Assembly: GCF_900169085.1 (NCBI RefSeq)
Contig: NZ_LT821323.1
Coordinates: 806,001 to 870,000 of the forward strand
Origin: Chlamydia suis
GTDB taxonomy: Bacteria; Chlamydiota; Chlamydiia; Chlamydiales; Chlamydiaceae
Length of the DNA stretch: 64,000 nt
Reading direction: 5' to 3'
This document shows positions 17,503 to 26,256 of this stretch, one piece after another. The translations under genes and the position numbers were made by a program. Within the stretch, counting starts at the first letter, position 1. Each line of letters starts with the position of its first letter. Under the pieces are notes generated by a model that saw only the letters and a list, made by a program, of their open reading frames with translations, did no database searches and was not told the origin of the DNA.

Positions 17503-18345
17503 GTGAGTGAATTATCAAAAGAAGATACGCTTTTAGAAGTGAATATAGAGGATATTCGTGTTAGCCCTTTTCAGCCTAGACGAGTCTTTTTTGAAGAAGA
17601 TTTAAAAGAGTTAATCCTTTCTATAAAGGCCGTGGGGCTGATTCATCCTCCAGTAGTAAGAGAGATTCGTAATAAAGATAAAGTTTTGTATTACGAGTTG
17701 ATAGCAGGAGAGCGACGTTGGCGCGCTCTGCAGTTAGCGGGATACAAAACGATCCCTGTTGTTGTAAAGCCCGCTTTAGCTGATGATCTTGCAGCAGAGG
17801 CTACTTTAATAGAAAACATTCAAAGAGTGAACTTAAACCCTTTGGAAATGGCAGAGGCTTTTAAGCGTTTGATTGTTGTATTTGGTCTTACTCAAGATAA
17901 GGTTGCTCAAAAAGTCGGGAAGAAGCGTTCGACCGTGGCTAATTATCTACGGTTGTTTTCACTTTCTGAAGAGATCCGAGAAAAAATCCATTCAGGCGAA
18001 CTTTCTTTGGGGCATGCCAAAGTGATTTTGTCGTTAGAAGATGAGAAGCTTCGGCAGGTTCTCTGTCAAAAAATTGTTTCTGGTCAACTAGCTGTTCGTG
18101 AGGCAGAAATAGAAGCTAGGCGTTTGATAAAAGCTCAAGCAGCTCCTGCGAAAAAAGAGCCTCTTTTGCAAGACTCCTCCTGCTTAGTTTCTTATCAAAA
18201 ACGATTGGCCGCAACCTGCGGCTGTCCTGTGACTGTAAAACGCCAAGGGAAACGTATATGCGTATCATTTTTGGTAGAAGGAGAAGACGCATTAAAGACT
18301 TTAGAAAAAACTTTAAGTGCATGTTCTTCTGAAGTCACCGTGTAA
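17503..18345 (+). CDS. parB: ParB chromosome partition protein
   Basis: A 280-residue ParB/Spo0J. The N-terminal domain holds SPFQPRRVFFEE near 20-31, the CTPase motif AGERRWRALQLAGY near 67-80 and ENIQRVNLNPLEMAEAFKRL near 105-124. A helix-turn-helix (TQDKVAQKVGKKRSTVANYLRLF-like, about 131-153) binds parS. The last 60 residues form the dimerisation end. GTG start at 17503 after AGGGAAG. The stop overlaps convergent dppF by 11 bases. No parA is adjacent, and I found no parS palindrome by eye. Confidence 0.93.
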   Translation: MSELSKEDTLLEVNIEDIRVSPFQPRRVFFEEDLKELILSIKAVGLIHPPVVREIRNKDKVLYYELIAGERRWRALQLAGYKTIPVVVKPALADDLAAEATLIENIQRVNLNPLEMAEAFKRLIVVFGLTQDKVAQKVGKKRSTVANYLRLFSLSEEIREKIHSGELSLGHAKVILSLEDEKLRQVLCQKIVSGQLAVREAEIEARRLIKAQAAPAKKEPLLQDSSCLVSYQKRLAATCGCPVTVKRQGKRICVSFLVEGEDALKTLEKTLSACSSEVTV

Positions 18346-19186
18346 AGGGCTCGTCAGCAGGCGGTGCAATCGGTAAGTCTCGGCGATCCTCGGGGAATTC
18401 CGGTAATTGCGAGTTCAGCAGCATTTGTGTATAGGGGTGCTCGGGCTGACAAAATATTTTTTCTGTCGGTCCCATTTCTACAATCTGCCCTTTATACATA
18501 ATGATAAGTTCTGAGCAAAATGAGCGTACAACCGCAAGGTCATGCGAAATAAATAAATAAGTGAGTTGGGCTTGTTGTTGCAGCGAGGTCAACATATTCA
18601 AAATCTGCGCCTGCATAGACAGATCTAAAGCAGAGACAATTTCATCACAGATAATAAGCTGGGGAGCTCCTAATAAAGCTCTTGCGATCGAAATTCGTTG
18701 CAATTGCCCACCGGATAACTGATGTGGGTAAGCATAAAGATAGTCTGTAGAAATGCCGACCCAAGACAGAGCTTTTTCTATAGTTGCCCCAACCTCTGCC
18801 TTGGGGACTAGACGGTGATAAAGAAGAGCATGCTCTAATGTGGCAAAAATAGTTTTGCGAGGATTTAAAGAGTAGCGAGGATTTTGAAACACCATACGTA
18901 TCTGCGAGCTCAAGTATTGGCGGCCTTGCTTATTGTGTAGTGGGATAGCTTTATCATTGAGAGAAATGTGCCCAGAAGTTAGGGGAATAAGCCCTGCTAA
19001 TCCTAAAGCCAAAGTCGTTTTCCCAGAACCAGACTCCCCTATAAGACCAAGAATTTTATGTCTCGGAATGCTGAAAGAGACATTATTCAAGGGAGTTGTG
19101 GCAATCTTTTTTTTCTGAAACCAGAAAGACCTTTTGTAATAGTGTTTTGTTAAGCGACTTGCTTGGAGTAAAGGGAGATTATCCAT
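18335..19186 (-). CDS. dppF: Oligopeptide/dipeptide ABC transporter ATPase DppF
   Basis: A 283-residue ATPase of the peptide/nickel importer family. Walker A GESGSGKTT lies near 53-61, the signature LSGGQLQRISIARALL near 162-177, Walker B LIICDEIVSALD near 182-193 (an I-V instead of the usual P-T), and the oligo_HPY end with HPYTQMLL near 254. It overlaps dppD by 8 bases. The permease and binding-protein genes are not in this window, so the pair must join subunits encoded elsewhere. Confidence 0.92.
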   Translation of the reverse strand: MDNLPLLQASRLTKHYYKRSFWFQKKKIATTPLNNVSFSIPRHKILGLIGESGSGKTTLALGLAGLIPLTSGHISLNDKAIPLHNKQGRQYLSSQIRMVFQNPRYSLNPRKTIFATLEHALLYHRLVPKAEVGATIEKALSWVGISTDYLYAYPHQLSGGQLQRISIARALLGAPQLIICDEIVSALDLSMQAQILNMLTSLQQQAQLTYLFISHDLAVVRSFCSELIIMYKGQIVEMGPTEKIFCQPEHPYTQMLLNSQLPEFPEDRRDLPIAPPADEPFTR

Positions 19187-20144
19187 GTAACCAGCACCTC
19201 ACGTGATGGTGAGCGTTTAAGGGGGTAGACTGTGGAGGTTGTTCGAAACAGATAGGTAAGGCTTTTCGGCAGCGAGGAGAATAACAACACCCTTTGGGAA
19301 GATGAGTATAATGAGGCGGCTGCCCTGAAATAGGAATGAATGTCTGCTTCCGATATTGTGAAGGACGAGAAGCTAATAAGTCTACTGTATAAGGATGTGC
19401 AGGAGAATGGAAAATCTCTTGTACCGAGGAATATTCGGCCATACGTCCTGCATACAAAACAAAAACATCATCAGCCATTTCGGCAACAACGCCCATGTCA
19501 TGGGTAATCATAAGAAGACTCATTCCTGTTTTTTTTTGTAAGGTCTTCAAAAGTTGTAAAATCTGATATTGAACAGATACATCTAAAGCTGTTGTAGGTT
19601 CATCCGCTATCAATAAATCAGGAGAGGTGAGTAGGGCCATGGCGATCGCTATGCGCTGCAGCATTCCTCCGGATAGTTCGTGGGGATATAGTTTGATACA
19701 ACGTTCGGGATCTTGAAATCCTGTTTCGCGTAATACAGCTAAAATTCGTTCATGCGCGATTCGATTTGTTAAATCTAAGTGGGCATGGATGACTTCATGA
19801 AATTGTTGTTCTATGGTGAATACAGGATCAAAGGATATCAGTGGATTTTGAAAAATCATAGCAATCTTCGATCCAAATAGAGAACGAGTAGTGACATTGC
19901 TGCGATCAAGCAGGTTCTCATTATGAAAAAGCGCTTCCCCAGAAAAAGAAAAATGTTCTTCTGGCAGAAGCTGCATAAGAGACTGTGCTGTAATGGATTT
20001 GCCTGAGCCAGATTCTCCTATGATCGCTAGAGTCCGGCCGGGGAATACATTAAAAGAAAGAGACTCTACGACGGGAAACGACTGACGATTTTTATTGAGA
20101 AAGACGGAAAGATTTTTGACTTGGAGAAGAGGTTGAGCACTCAT
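19179..20144 (-). CDS. dppD: Oligopeptide/dipeptide ABC transporter ATPase DppD
   Basis: A 321-residue ATPase partner of DppF. Walker A GESGSGKSI near 38-46, signature LSGGMLQRIAIAMALL near 156-171, Walker B LLIADEPTTALD near 176-187, then the HPYTVDLL motif near 249. The C-terminal cysteine cluster (GCCYSPRCRKALPIC near 285-299, plus a Cys near 318) resembles the Fe-S-binding end seen in DppD/OppD proteins. ATG at 20144; first gene of the dppDF pair, divergent from the phosphate transport genes. Confidence 0.92.
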   Translation of the reverse strand: MSAQPLLQVKNLSVFLNKNRQSFPVVESLSFNVFPGRTLAIIGESGSGKSITAQSLMQLLPEEHFSFSGEALFHNENLLDRSNVTTRSLFGSKIAMIFQNPLISFDPVFTIEQQFHEVIHAHLDLTNRIAHERILAVLRETGFQDPERCIKLYPHELSGGMLQRIAIAMALLTSPDLLIADEPTTALDVSVQYQILQLLKTLQKKTGMSLLMITHDMGVVAEMADDVFVLYAGRMAEYSSVQEIFHSPAHPYTVDLLASRPSQYRKQTFIPISGQPPHYTHLPKGCCYSPRCRKALPICFEQPPQSTPLNAHHHVRCWLHG

Positions 20145-20297
20145 GGCAGTGTCTCCTACTATGTTCTAGAAAGGTTTTCTCAAGAGAAAAATTTCAGAAA
20201 AGTTTAATTCTTAACACATTCTAGATTGCAACTATATATCTGATGAGAATATATTACGAGGAGTCTTTTCTCGAAGACAAGGAAAAAAAAGGCTTTT

Positions 20298-20972
20298 ATG
20301 CAGGTTCTTGCAAGTTTATTTGGACAATCTCCTTTTGCTCCGCTACAAGCACATTTAGAACTGGTTTCTGCGGGTATTGATGTTTTGTTCCCTCTTTTTA
20401 ACGCTATCAAGGAGGGTGATTATGATAGAGTCGATACTCTAGCACGGCTCGTTTCTTCAAAAGAACGACAAGCTGATGGTGTGAAGAATGATGTAAGAGG
20501 TCATCTAGCTTCAGGAGTATTTATTCCTGTGTCGCGGTTGGCAATGTTGGAGATCATTTCGATACAAGATTCCTTGGCAGATTGTGCGGAGGATATTGCA
20601 ATTTTGTTGACAGTGAAAGAGCTGCAGTTTTATCCAGAATTTGAAGAGTTGTTCTTCCAGTTTCTGCAAAAAACGGTGCAATCTTTCGAAGCTGTTGCAA
20701 AAACTATTCGGGAGATGGATCTTCTTTTGGAGACCTCTTTCGGAGGATGTCGAGCAGAGAAGACTCGTGTTCTAGTGAATGACGTATCTAATCTCGAACA
20801 TGAGTGTGATTTGTTGCAGCGGGAATTAATGAAGATATTCTTCTCTGAAGAATTTGCTATTGGAACAAAGGATTTTGTTCTTTGGATGCAAATTATTAAA
20901 GGGATAGCGGGAATATCCAATAATTCTGAGAAACTAGCTTATCGAGTGAGTATGACGCTAGAAGAGAAATAG
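20298..20972 (+). CDS. DUF47/PhoU-like phosphate transport regulator (CT691 type)
   Basis: A 224-residue, fully helical protein of the PhoU-like DUF47 family, which is commonly paired with PiT phosphate permeases and thought to control them. Supporting features are the N-terminal FGQSPFAPLQAH, the acidic metal-binding helices (KEGDYDRVDTLARLVSSKER near 35-54; DVSNLEHECDLLQREL near 162-177) and the IQDSLADCAEDIA helix near 94. No membrane segment is seen. Its stop is two bases before the permease start, so the two form an operon. Confidence 0.85.
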   Translation: MQVLASLFGQSPFAPLQAHLELVSAGIDVLFPLFNAIKEGDYDRVDTLARLVSSKERQADGVKNDVRGHLASGVFIPVSRLAMLEIISIQDSLADCAEDIAILLTVKELQFYPEFEELFFQFLQKTVQSFEAVAKTIREMDLLLETSFGGCRAEKTRVLVNDVSNLEHECDLLQRELMKIFFSEEFAIGTKDFVLWMQIIKGIAGISNNSEKLAYRVSMTLEEK

Positions 20973-20974
20973 GC

Positions 20975-22255
20975 ATGTGGTTGCTGCTGGTTTGTGTGGT
21001 TGTAGGCGGATTCTACACGGCTTGGAATATAGGCGCTAATGATGTAGCGAATGCTGTAGGACCAAGCGTAGGGGCCGGTGTGCTAACTCTAAGACAAGCC
21101 GTTCTTATCGCAGCAATCTTTGAATTTCTCGGAGCAGTGTTGCTGGGAGATCGAGTTATTGGTACCATCGAAAGTGGATTAGTAGCTCCCTCCGGGAACG
21201 TTTTGTCATCTCAAGACTATGTGTTTGGGATGACGGCCGCTCTTTTCGCTACTGGCGTTTGGCTGCAAATAGCCTCTTTTTTTGGATGGCCTGTGTCCAC
21301 CACACATGCTATTGTGGGCGCCGTTTTGGGATTCGGGATCATTCTCAAAGATGATGCGGTCATCTACTGGAACTCTTGCGGTCGGGTTTTTGTAAGCTGG
21401 TTGGCCTCTCCTATTATTGGGGGCTATTTCGCCTTCCTCATATTCTCTTTTATTCGTAGAGCCATTCTTTATAAAAAAGACCCGGTCTCTGCTATGGTGC
21501 GTATAGCTCCGTTCCTATCTGCTATCGTTATTTTTGCATTAGGTTTGATCCTGATCCTTAGCGGAACTGTTTCTCGAGTAGTTTCTTTTCCTATTGCCTT
21601 TCGTATTGTTTGCGGATTAGCTGTTTTCGCTTTTTTCTTTACGATATGGGGGGTGCATTTTTTCAAGCTAGCTATTCTTCCTCAAGAAGTCGTTCCGGGG
21701 ACATTGTTAGATCGTTTGTTATCTAAAAGCACTGATTATGGACGAAAATATCTCGTTGTTGAACGAATCTTCGCCTATTTACAGATTATTATTGCTTGTT
21801 TTATGGCTTTCGCTCATGGATCCAATGACGTTGCTAATGCAATAGCCCCTATCGCAGGGATCTATCGGACTTTATACCCACAGAGCTATTCCTCAAACAT
21901 CCTCTTTATTTTTATGGCCTTAGGGGGATTAGGTTTGGTCTGTGGTCTGGCAACATGGGGATGGCGTGTGATTGATACCATCGGAAAAAAAATCACAGAG
22001 CTTACTCCATCGCGAGGGTTTTCTGTAGGGATGAGCTCCGCGATTACTATAGCAGCGGCATCTGCTTTTGGATTTCCAATATCAACTACACATGTTGTTG
22101 TGGGATCCGTATTAGGGATTGGTTTAGCAAGAGGGCTACGCGCTATCAATCTGCGGATTATTAAGGATATCGTTCTCTCCTGGTTTATCACAGTGCCCGC
22201 AGGAGCCGCTCTTTCTATCCTAATTTTTTTATTGCTCCGTTCCGTGTTTTGTTAA
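20975..22255 (+). CDS. pitA: PiT-family inorganic phosphate permease
   Basis: A 426-residue inner-membrane protein with about ten hydrophobic segments. The two inverted halves each carry the family signature: GANDVANAVGPSVGAG near 20-35 and GSNDVANAIAPIAGIY near 281-296; each is followed by a second conserved patch (GWPVSTTHAIVGAVLG near 105, GFPISTTHVVVGSVLG near 367). PiT proteins carry metal phosphate with protons or sodium. It is coupled to the upstream DUF47 gene. The symbol pitA is by family; in C. trachomatis it was named ygo4. Confidence 0.92.
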   Translation: MWLLLVCVVVGGFYTAWNIGANDVANAVGPSVGAGVLTLRQAVLIAAIFEFLGAVLLGDRVIGTIESGLVAPSGNVLSSQDYVFGMTAALFATGVWLQIASFFGWPVSTTHAIVGAVLGFGIILKDDAVIYWNSCGRVFVSWLASPIIGGYFAFLIFSFIRRAILYKKDPVSAMVRIAPFLSAIVIFALGLILILSGTVSRVVSFPIAFRIVCGLAVFAFFFTIWGVHFFKLAILPQEVVPGTLLDRLLSKSTDYGRKYLVVERIFAYLQIIIACFMAFAHGSNDVANAIAPIAGIYRTLYPQSYSSNILFIFMALGGLGLVCGLATWGWRVIDTIGKKITELTPSRGFSVGMSSAITIAAASAFGFPISTTHVVVGSVLGIGLARGLRAINLRIIKDIVLSWFITVPAGAALSILIFLLLRSVFC

Positions 22256-22327
22256 GCGCACATTCTTATATTCGGAATCAGGAAATATTGGCCCGAGCAA
22301 TTCTTCTTTAGTAGGTTTGATAAAGGC

Positions 22328-22357
22328 TTGAGTTTTCTATTGCTTAGGCGCTATAAG
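22328..22357 (+). promoter_or_regulatory. Candidate sigma-66 promoter of pgk
   Basis: TTGAGT (22328-22333), 18 bases, then TATAAG (22352-22357), ending 26 bases before the pgk ATG. It matches the housekeeping consensus at most positions but rests on pattern only. Confidence 0.4.
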
Positions 22358-22383
22358 AAAATTTAGGTTATGGATCGGATAAG

Positions 22384-23595
22384 ATGGATAAATTATCAAT
22401 AAGAGAGCTTTCTCCAGAAGGGAAAAAGGTATTAGTTCGTGTAGACTTTAATGTCCCTATTAAAGATGGGAAAATTTTAGACGATATCCGGATTCGTAGC
22501 GCTATGCCTACGATTAATTACTTATTGAAAAAAGATGCTGCGGTAATTTTAGTCAGCCATTTAGGTCGACCTAAAGGAGATGTTTTTGAAGAGGCTTATT
22601 CGTTAGCTCCTGTTGTGCCTGTATTAGAAGGATATTTAGGGCACCACGTACCTTTATCACCGGATTGTGTTGGAGAAGTTGCGCGACAAGCTGTCGCGCA
22701 GCTTGCCCCAGGAAGAGTGCTCCTTCTTGAAAATGTGCGTTTCCACAAAGGGGAAGAACATCCTGATGAAGAGCCCTCCTTTGCTATGGAGCTTGCTGCT
22801 TATGCTGATTTCTATGTCAATGATGCTTTTGGAACCTCTCATCGCAAACACGCTTCTGTGTATCGAGTCCCTCAAATGTTCCCTAATCGTGCTGCGGCAG
22901 GGTTCTTGATGGAAAAAGAGCTTGAATTTTTAGGACAACACTTATTAGTCGAGCCTAAAAGGCCTTTTACTGCTGTTTTAGGAGGTGCTAAGGTTTCTTC
23001 AAAGATAGGAGTAATAGAGGCCCTTCTATCGAGAGTGGACCATTTGGTGTTGGCTGGAGGTATGGGCTATACTTTTCTAAAAGCGATGAACCGGCAAGTC
23101 GGAAACTCTTTAGTTGAAGAGACCGGGATCCCTCTGGCAAGAAAAGTTTTAGAAAAAGCTCGTGCGCTAGGAGTAAAGATATATCTTCCTGAGGATGCAA
23201 AAGTTGCGAAACGTTGTGAGGCTGGAGAGGATTGGCAGGAAGTGTCTATCCTGGACGGGATTCCAGAGGGTTTTGCTGGGTTCGATATTGGAACTAAGAC
23301 GATAGCTCTATTTTCTAAAGTAATTCAGGACTCTGCCACGATATTTTGGAATGGCCCTGTGGGGGTTTACGAGGTTCCTCCTTTTGATCAAGGATCCAAA
23401 GCCATTGCTCAAAGCCTTGCAAGTCACTCTTCTGCTGTGACGGTTGTTGGAGGAGGTGATGCCGCTGCTGTCGTTGCTTTGGCAGGGTGTACTTCACAGA
23501 TTTCTCATGTATCTACAGGAGGGGGGGCTTCTTTAGAATTTTTGGAGAAAGGCTATCTCCCAGGGACAGAGGTCCTTTCTCCTGCTCGCAGCTAA
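22384..23595 (+). CDS. pgk: Phosphoglycerate kinase
   Basis: A 403-residue glycolytic enzyme that transfers phosphate from 1,3-bisphosphoglycerate to ADP. The substrate-binding VDFNVPIKDG (20-29), SHLGRPKGD (59-67), ENVRFHKGEE (115-124), VNDAFGTSHRKHAS (144-157), GGAKVSSKIG (199-208), WNGPVGVYE (322-330) and the nucleotide loop VGGGDAAA (357-364) are all intact. ATG at 22384. It is followed by a strong terminator and so is a single-gene unit. Confidence 0.98.
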   Translation: MDKLSIRELSPEGKKVLVRVDFNVPIKDGKILDDIRIRSAMPTINYLLKKDAAVILVSHLGRPKGDVFEEAYSLAPVVPVLEGYLGHHVPLSPDCVGEVARQAVAQLAPGRVLLLENVRFHKGEEHPDEEPSFAMELAAYADFYVNDAFGTSHRKHASVYRVPQMFPNRAAAGFLMEKELEFLGQHLLVEPKRPFTAVLGGAKVSSKIGVIEALLSRVDHLVLAGGMGYTFLKAMNRQVGNSLVEETGIPLARKVLEKARALGVKIYLPEDAKVAKRCEAGEDWQEVSILDGIPEGFAGFDIGTKTIALFSKVIQDSATIFWNGPVGVYEVPPFDQGSKAIAQSLASHSSAVTVVGGGDAAAVVALAGCTSQISHVSTGGGASLEFLEKGYLPGTEVLSPARS

Positions 23596-23627
23596 CAATA
23601 CCGCGAATGAATCCCTATTTTTTGAGG

Positions 23628-23655
23628 AAAAGCCCTGATCAACAGGGCTTTTTTT
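23628..23655 (+). terminator. Intrinsic terminator of pgk
   Basis: AAAAGCCCTG pairs with CAGGGCTTTT around ATCAA and runs directly into a T tract ending at 23655. It lies 33 bases after the pgk stop. Confidence 0.9.
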
Positions 23656-23784
23656 GTGGTTGTTTTAAGGCTTCTCAGTGTAAAGATTTTAATCATAGGA
23701 GGATCTTTGCAAAAAACTGCATCGCTTAAAACGGTAGTTTCTAACCAATTAAAATTCGTTTTTGTCTGCTTTAAATAAAAGTCA

Positions 23785-23814
23785 TTGTTTTTCTTAAAGA
23801 GAAGGGTTTAAAAT
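23785..23814 (+). promoter_or_regulatory. Candidate promoter of tmeA
   Basis: TTGTTT (23785-23790), 18 bases, then TAAAAT (23809-23814), 46 bases before the tmeA ATG. Everything between the pgk terminator and tmeA is AT-rich; this is the best housekeeping-type match. Confidence 0.35.
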
Positions 23815-23860
23815 TTAATAAAAAATAGTTGATCAAAAGTTATTGCTGGGCGGAGGATCT

Positions 23861-24979
23861 ATGAGTATTCTACCTACTAACGGGAACGGGAATAACTATC
23901 CGTCTGTGGGAGCTTCTTCCGGTGATAATAGTCAGAAGGGGCGAGTGGAAACTAAGCCTAACTGTGGCAGCCACGCCATTTCTTCTCAGGGAGAGTCTAA
24001 GGGGCTGGGAGCTCGAATACTAAACGCCTTTAAGAGATGCTTCTCCGGCAGTAAAAATACAGATAAAGCATCCCAGGCTTCTAACAAAAATCATAAAGTT
24101 TCTTCTAATTCGAATGAAAAAAGTCGTGGACTAGGCGCTCGTATTGCCAGCCTATTTTGCTGTTGCTTCCCTCGTAAGACAGCTCCTCAAAAAACCCCGC
24201 TTGATCCAGCAAGTATTTATCATCCGACTCTTTCTGGACAGGGGGCTAAGCCGATAATTTCTACAGGAGACAAAAAGTTAGATAAAGCCATTATCGACAG
24301 CGATCTGAAAACCGAAAATAAACGCACCATGGCTACACATATCCAGAATAAATTAAAAGCCATGGAGAGACAATCCCCAAAAGAATATAAGGCTGGTATA
24401 TATGAAGCTTTAAGATTCACCATGTTTACTCCGGGGGGGACTTCCGTAGGTAGCGAGCGGGCGCGTCAAGTTGGCATTTTTGGCAGAGATTTGTGGGAAC
24501 AGTCCGCAGAAGATCTTGCTGCAAATGCAAATACAGATGGACTCATGATGCTTACATGTCTATCCGTAGGAGGGAAAGATGTCCCTCCTGGACGTTTAAG
24601 GGAGTTTATGGAGCAAGTCAAAAACACCTTTTCTGATGAAACAGATCCAGCAGATCCTACTACGGATGCGGTGCTTACGTTGGCTTCACATATTGATGAT
24701 GCGGAAAAAGCTTTCCCTGGAAGCGCAAATTCTATCTTGGATTATATAGGAAATTGTGGGAAAGCGGCTTTGGATAACAAAGAGATGAAGCAGCTCGTGT
24801 TGGAAGATACAAAAGACAATAATCTACAACGTGTTCAAGACAATGCCAAAGAGTTGCAAAAATTATTGCAACAGGCAAAACAAACGGATCCCGAGCTGTT
24901 TTCCCAAACAGTCTCAGTCTTGGCCTCAGACCTCTTCTTTGAAGGAGGAGAGGTCCAGGCAGATCCTTTTAATTACTAA
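23861..24979 (+). CDS. tmeA: Type III effector TmeA-like (CT694 type), duplicated membrane-binding segment
   Basis: A 372-residue protein in the position of TmeA, an early invasion effector that binds the host plasma membrane and drives N-WASP/Arp2/3 actin assembly in C. trachomatis. The N terminus is Ser/Asn/Gly-rich (MSILPTNGNGNN), typical of secreted substrates. It has two copies of a cationic amphipathic, Cys-containing segment: KGLGARILNAFKRCFSG near 47-63 and RGLGARIASLFCCCFPRK near 89-106. The remainder is helical and acidic at the C terminus. The start is ATG 23861 with GGAGG five bases upstream; a TTG at 23843 overlaps that site and is rejected. It is followed at 12 bases by tmeB. 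The protein seems longer than the C. trachomatis one I recall, consistent with the duplication. Confidence 0.85.
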   Translation: MSILPTNGNGNNYPSVGASSGDNSQKGRVETKPNCGSHAISSQGESKGLGARILNAFKRCFSGSKNTDKASQASNKNHKVSSNSNEKSRGLGARIASLFCCCFPRKTAPQKTPLDPASIYHPTLSGQGAKPIISTGDKKLDKAIIDSDLKTENKRTMATHIQNKLKAMERQSPKEYKAGIYEALRFTMFTPGGTSVGSERARQVGIFGRDLWEQSAEDLAANANTDGLMMLTCLSVGGKDVPPGRLREFMEQVKNTFSDETDPADPTTDAVLTLASHIDDAEKAFPGSANSILDYIGNCGKAALDNKEMKQLVLEDTKDNNLQRVQDNAKELQKLLQQAKQTDPELFSQTVSVLASDLFFEGGEVQADPFNY

Positions 24980-24991
24980 GGAGAATACATT

Positions 24992-26194
24992 GTGAGTGGT
25001 GTGAGCTCTATAGGAGGCGGTTCGGGGCCTGAAGGGGTGGGTGAATCTCACAGAGACGAGCAGCTTGATCAACCAGAGGCAGAAGAAGGAGAGCTGGAAG
25101 AACGTGTTTCTGATAGCGCAGAAGCTGCAATTGCAGACAGCTCAGAGACCCTTCTTCGGACGACTTCTTCAGAAGGAATTGCTGAAAGTCTTCAACAACA
25201 TATTAGTGTAGAAGAATCTCCGAGACAACGAGGCTTCTTGGGGAGGATTCGCGATGCTGTTGCTTCCATTTGGAGGCATCGTATCTTGCGGCGGAGCGGA
25301 AGTGATCGTGAAGGGAAGGCTGCAGAACAATATGGTATTACGCAAATACTATCTGCGTCAAAAATGCCTTCTTTGACTACATCCTCTCGGCATTTCCGAG
25401 CATTCGGTTCTTCGTGCCTTAGTGCTATTCGGGGTTTTTTTGCGAAAATTTTTCACGCGCTGCGAGACGCTTATGCTAAAAACTGTACACGTTCAGGCCT
25501 AAATTTCTGTGGCGCAGGAAAAGATTCCCTTGAAGTCCTTGCTGCGACAGGATTACTTTTGCGTATGGCGACTTTACATTCTTTTCAGCAAGTCGGAGGC
25601 AATTACGAAGATCGATTGGCAAATAATGATGCTCCTGTGATCGAAGAAGGAAGAACCCTTGTTGATGAGACGGAGGAGCATATTGAGGCTTTGCTTAGCA
25701 CGAGAGCGCAATGGCCTCAAAATGTTATGCTAGGCTTTTCTCGTGGATTAGTTAAACTTTGCGCAACTCCTTATTACGCAAACCCTTTTTCCTGCTTAAA
25801 GTCCATTGCAGATTTAGAGAAAAAGGATCCGTCTGCGGATTATTCTCAAGCATTAGTATTAGCTAGTGAAATCGATCGATTGGCAGCATCTGCCCCTCTG
25901 GCGGCAAAGTATGTTTTAGATGCTCTTCGGGTTCGGACTTCAGAACTATTAGGAGAACTGATTTCTCTCGATTTGTTACCTCCCAGGGGGGAGGAGAGTA
26001 GAGTCGGAGGCTTCCCTCCTGTGAATGAGCAACTCGTGGTGCAAATTTTTCAGGCTAATATCGATCGTTTGTACGCGACTTTTTTGCAGGATCAGCAGGC
26101 TTATTTGCGAATGATAGAAGGTTTGGTGCAAAATTTCTTTTTTATTCCTAGAGAAGAAGCTCCTTCTTCCGCCGGAACCCCGAACAATTTCTAA
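24992..26194 (+). CDS. tmeB: Type III effector TmeB-like (CT695 type)
   Basis: A 400-residue partner of TmeA; in C. trachomatis TmeB also reaches the host membrane and modulates Arp2/3. The first 80 residues are Gly/Ser/Glu-rich and probably disordered, as in secreted effectors. Two amphipathic, basic stretches follow: RGFLGRIRDAVASIWRHR near 79-96 and SAIRGFFAKIFHALRDAY near 149-166. The C-terminal 220 residues are helical with no recognised fold. GTG start at 24992 with AAGGAG ten bases upstream. It is co-transcribed with tmeA. Confidence 0.8.
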   Translation: MSGVSSIGGGSGPEGVGESHRDEQLDQPEAEEGELEERVSDSAEAAIADSSETLLRTTSSEGIAESLQQHISVEESPRQRGFLGRIRDAVASIWRHRILRRSGSDREGKAAEQYGITQILSASKMPSLTTSSRHFRAFGSSCLSAIRGFFAKIFHALRDAYAKNCTRSGLNFCGAGKDSLEVLAATGLLLRMATLHSFQQVGGNYEDRLANNDAPVIEEGRTLVDETEEHIEALLSTRAQWPQNVMLGFSRGLVKLCATPYYANPFSCLKSIADLEKKDPSADYSQALVLASEIDRLAASAPLAAKYVLDALRVRTSELLGELISLDLLPPRGEESRVGGFPPVNEQLVVQIFQANIDRLYATFLQDQQAYLRMIEGLVQNFFFIPREEAPSSAGTPNNF

Positions 26195-26256
26195 AGAGAA
26201 AATGACGTGAAATAATACTTATTATGTGAAGAATAGGCGAAAAGACCTAATCACTT

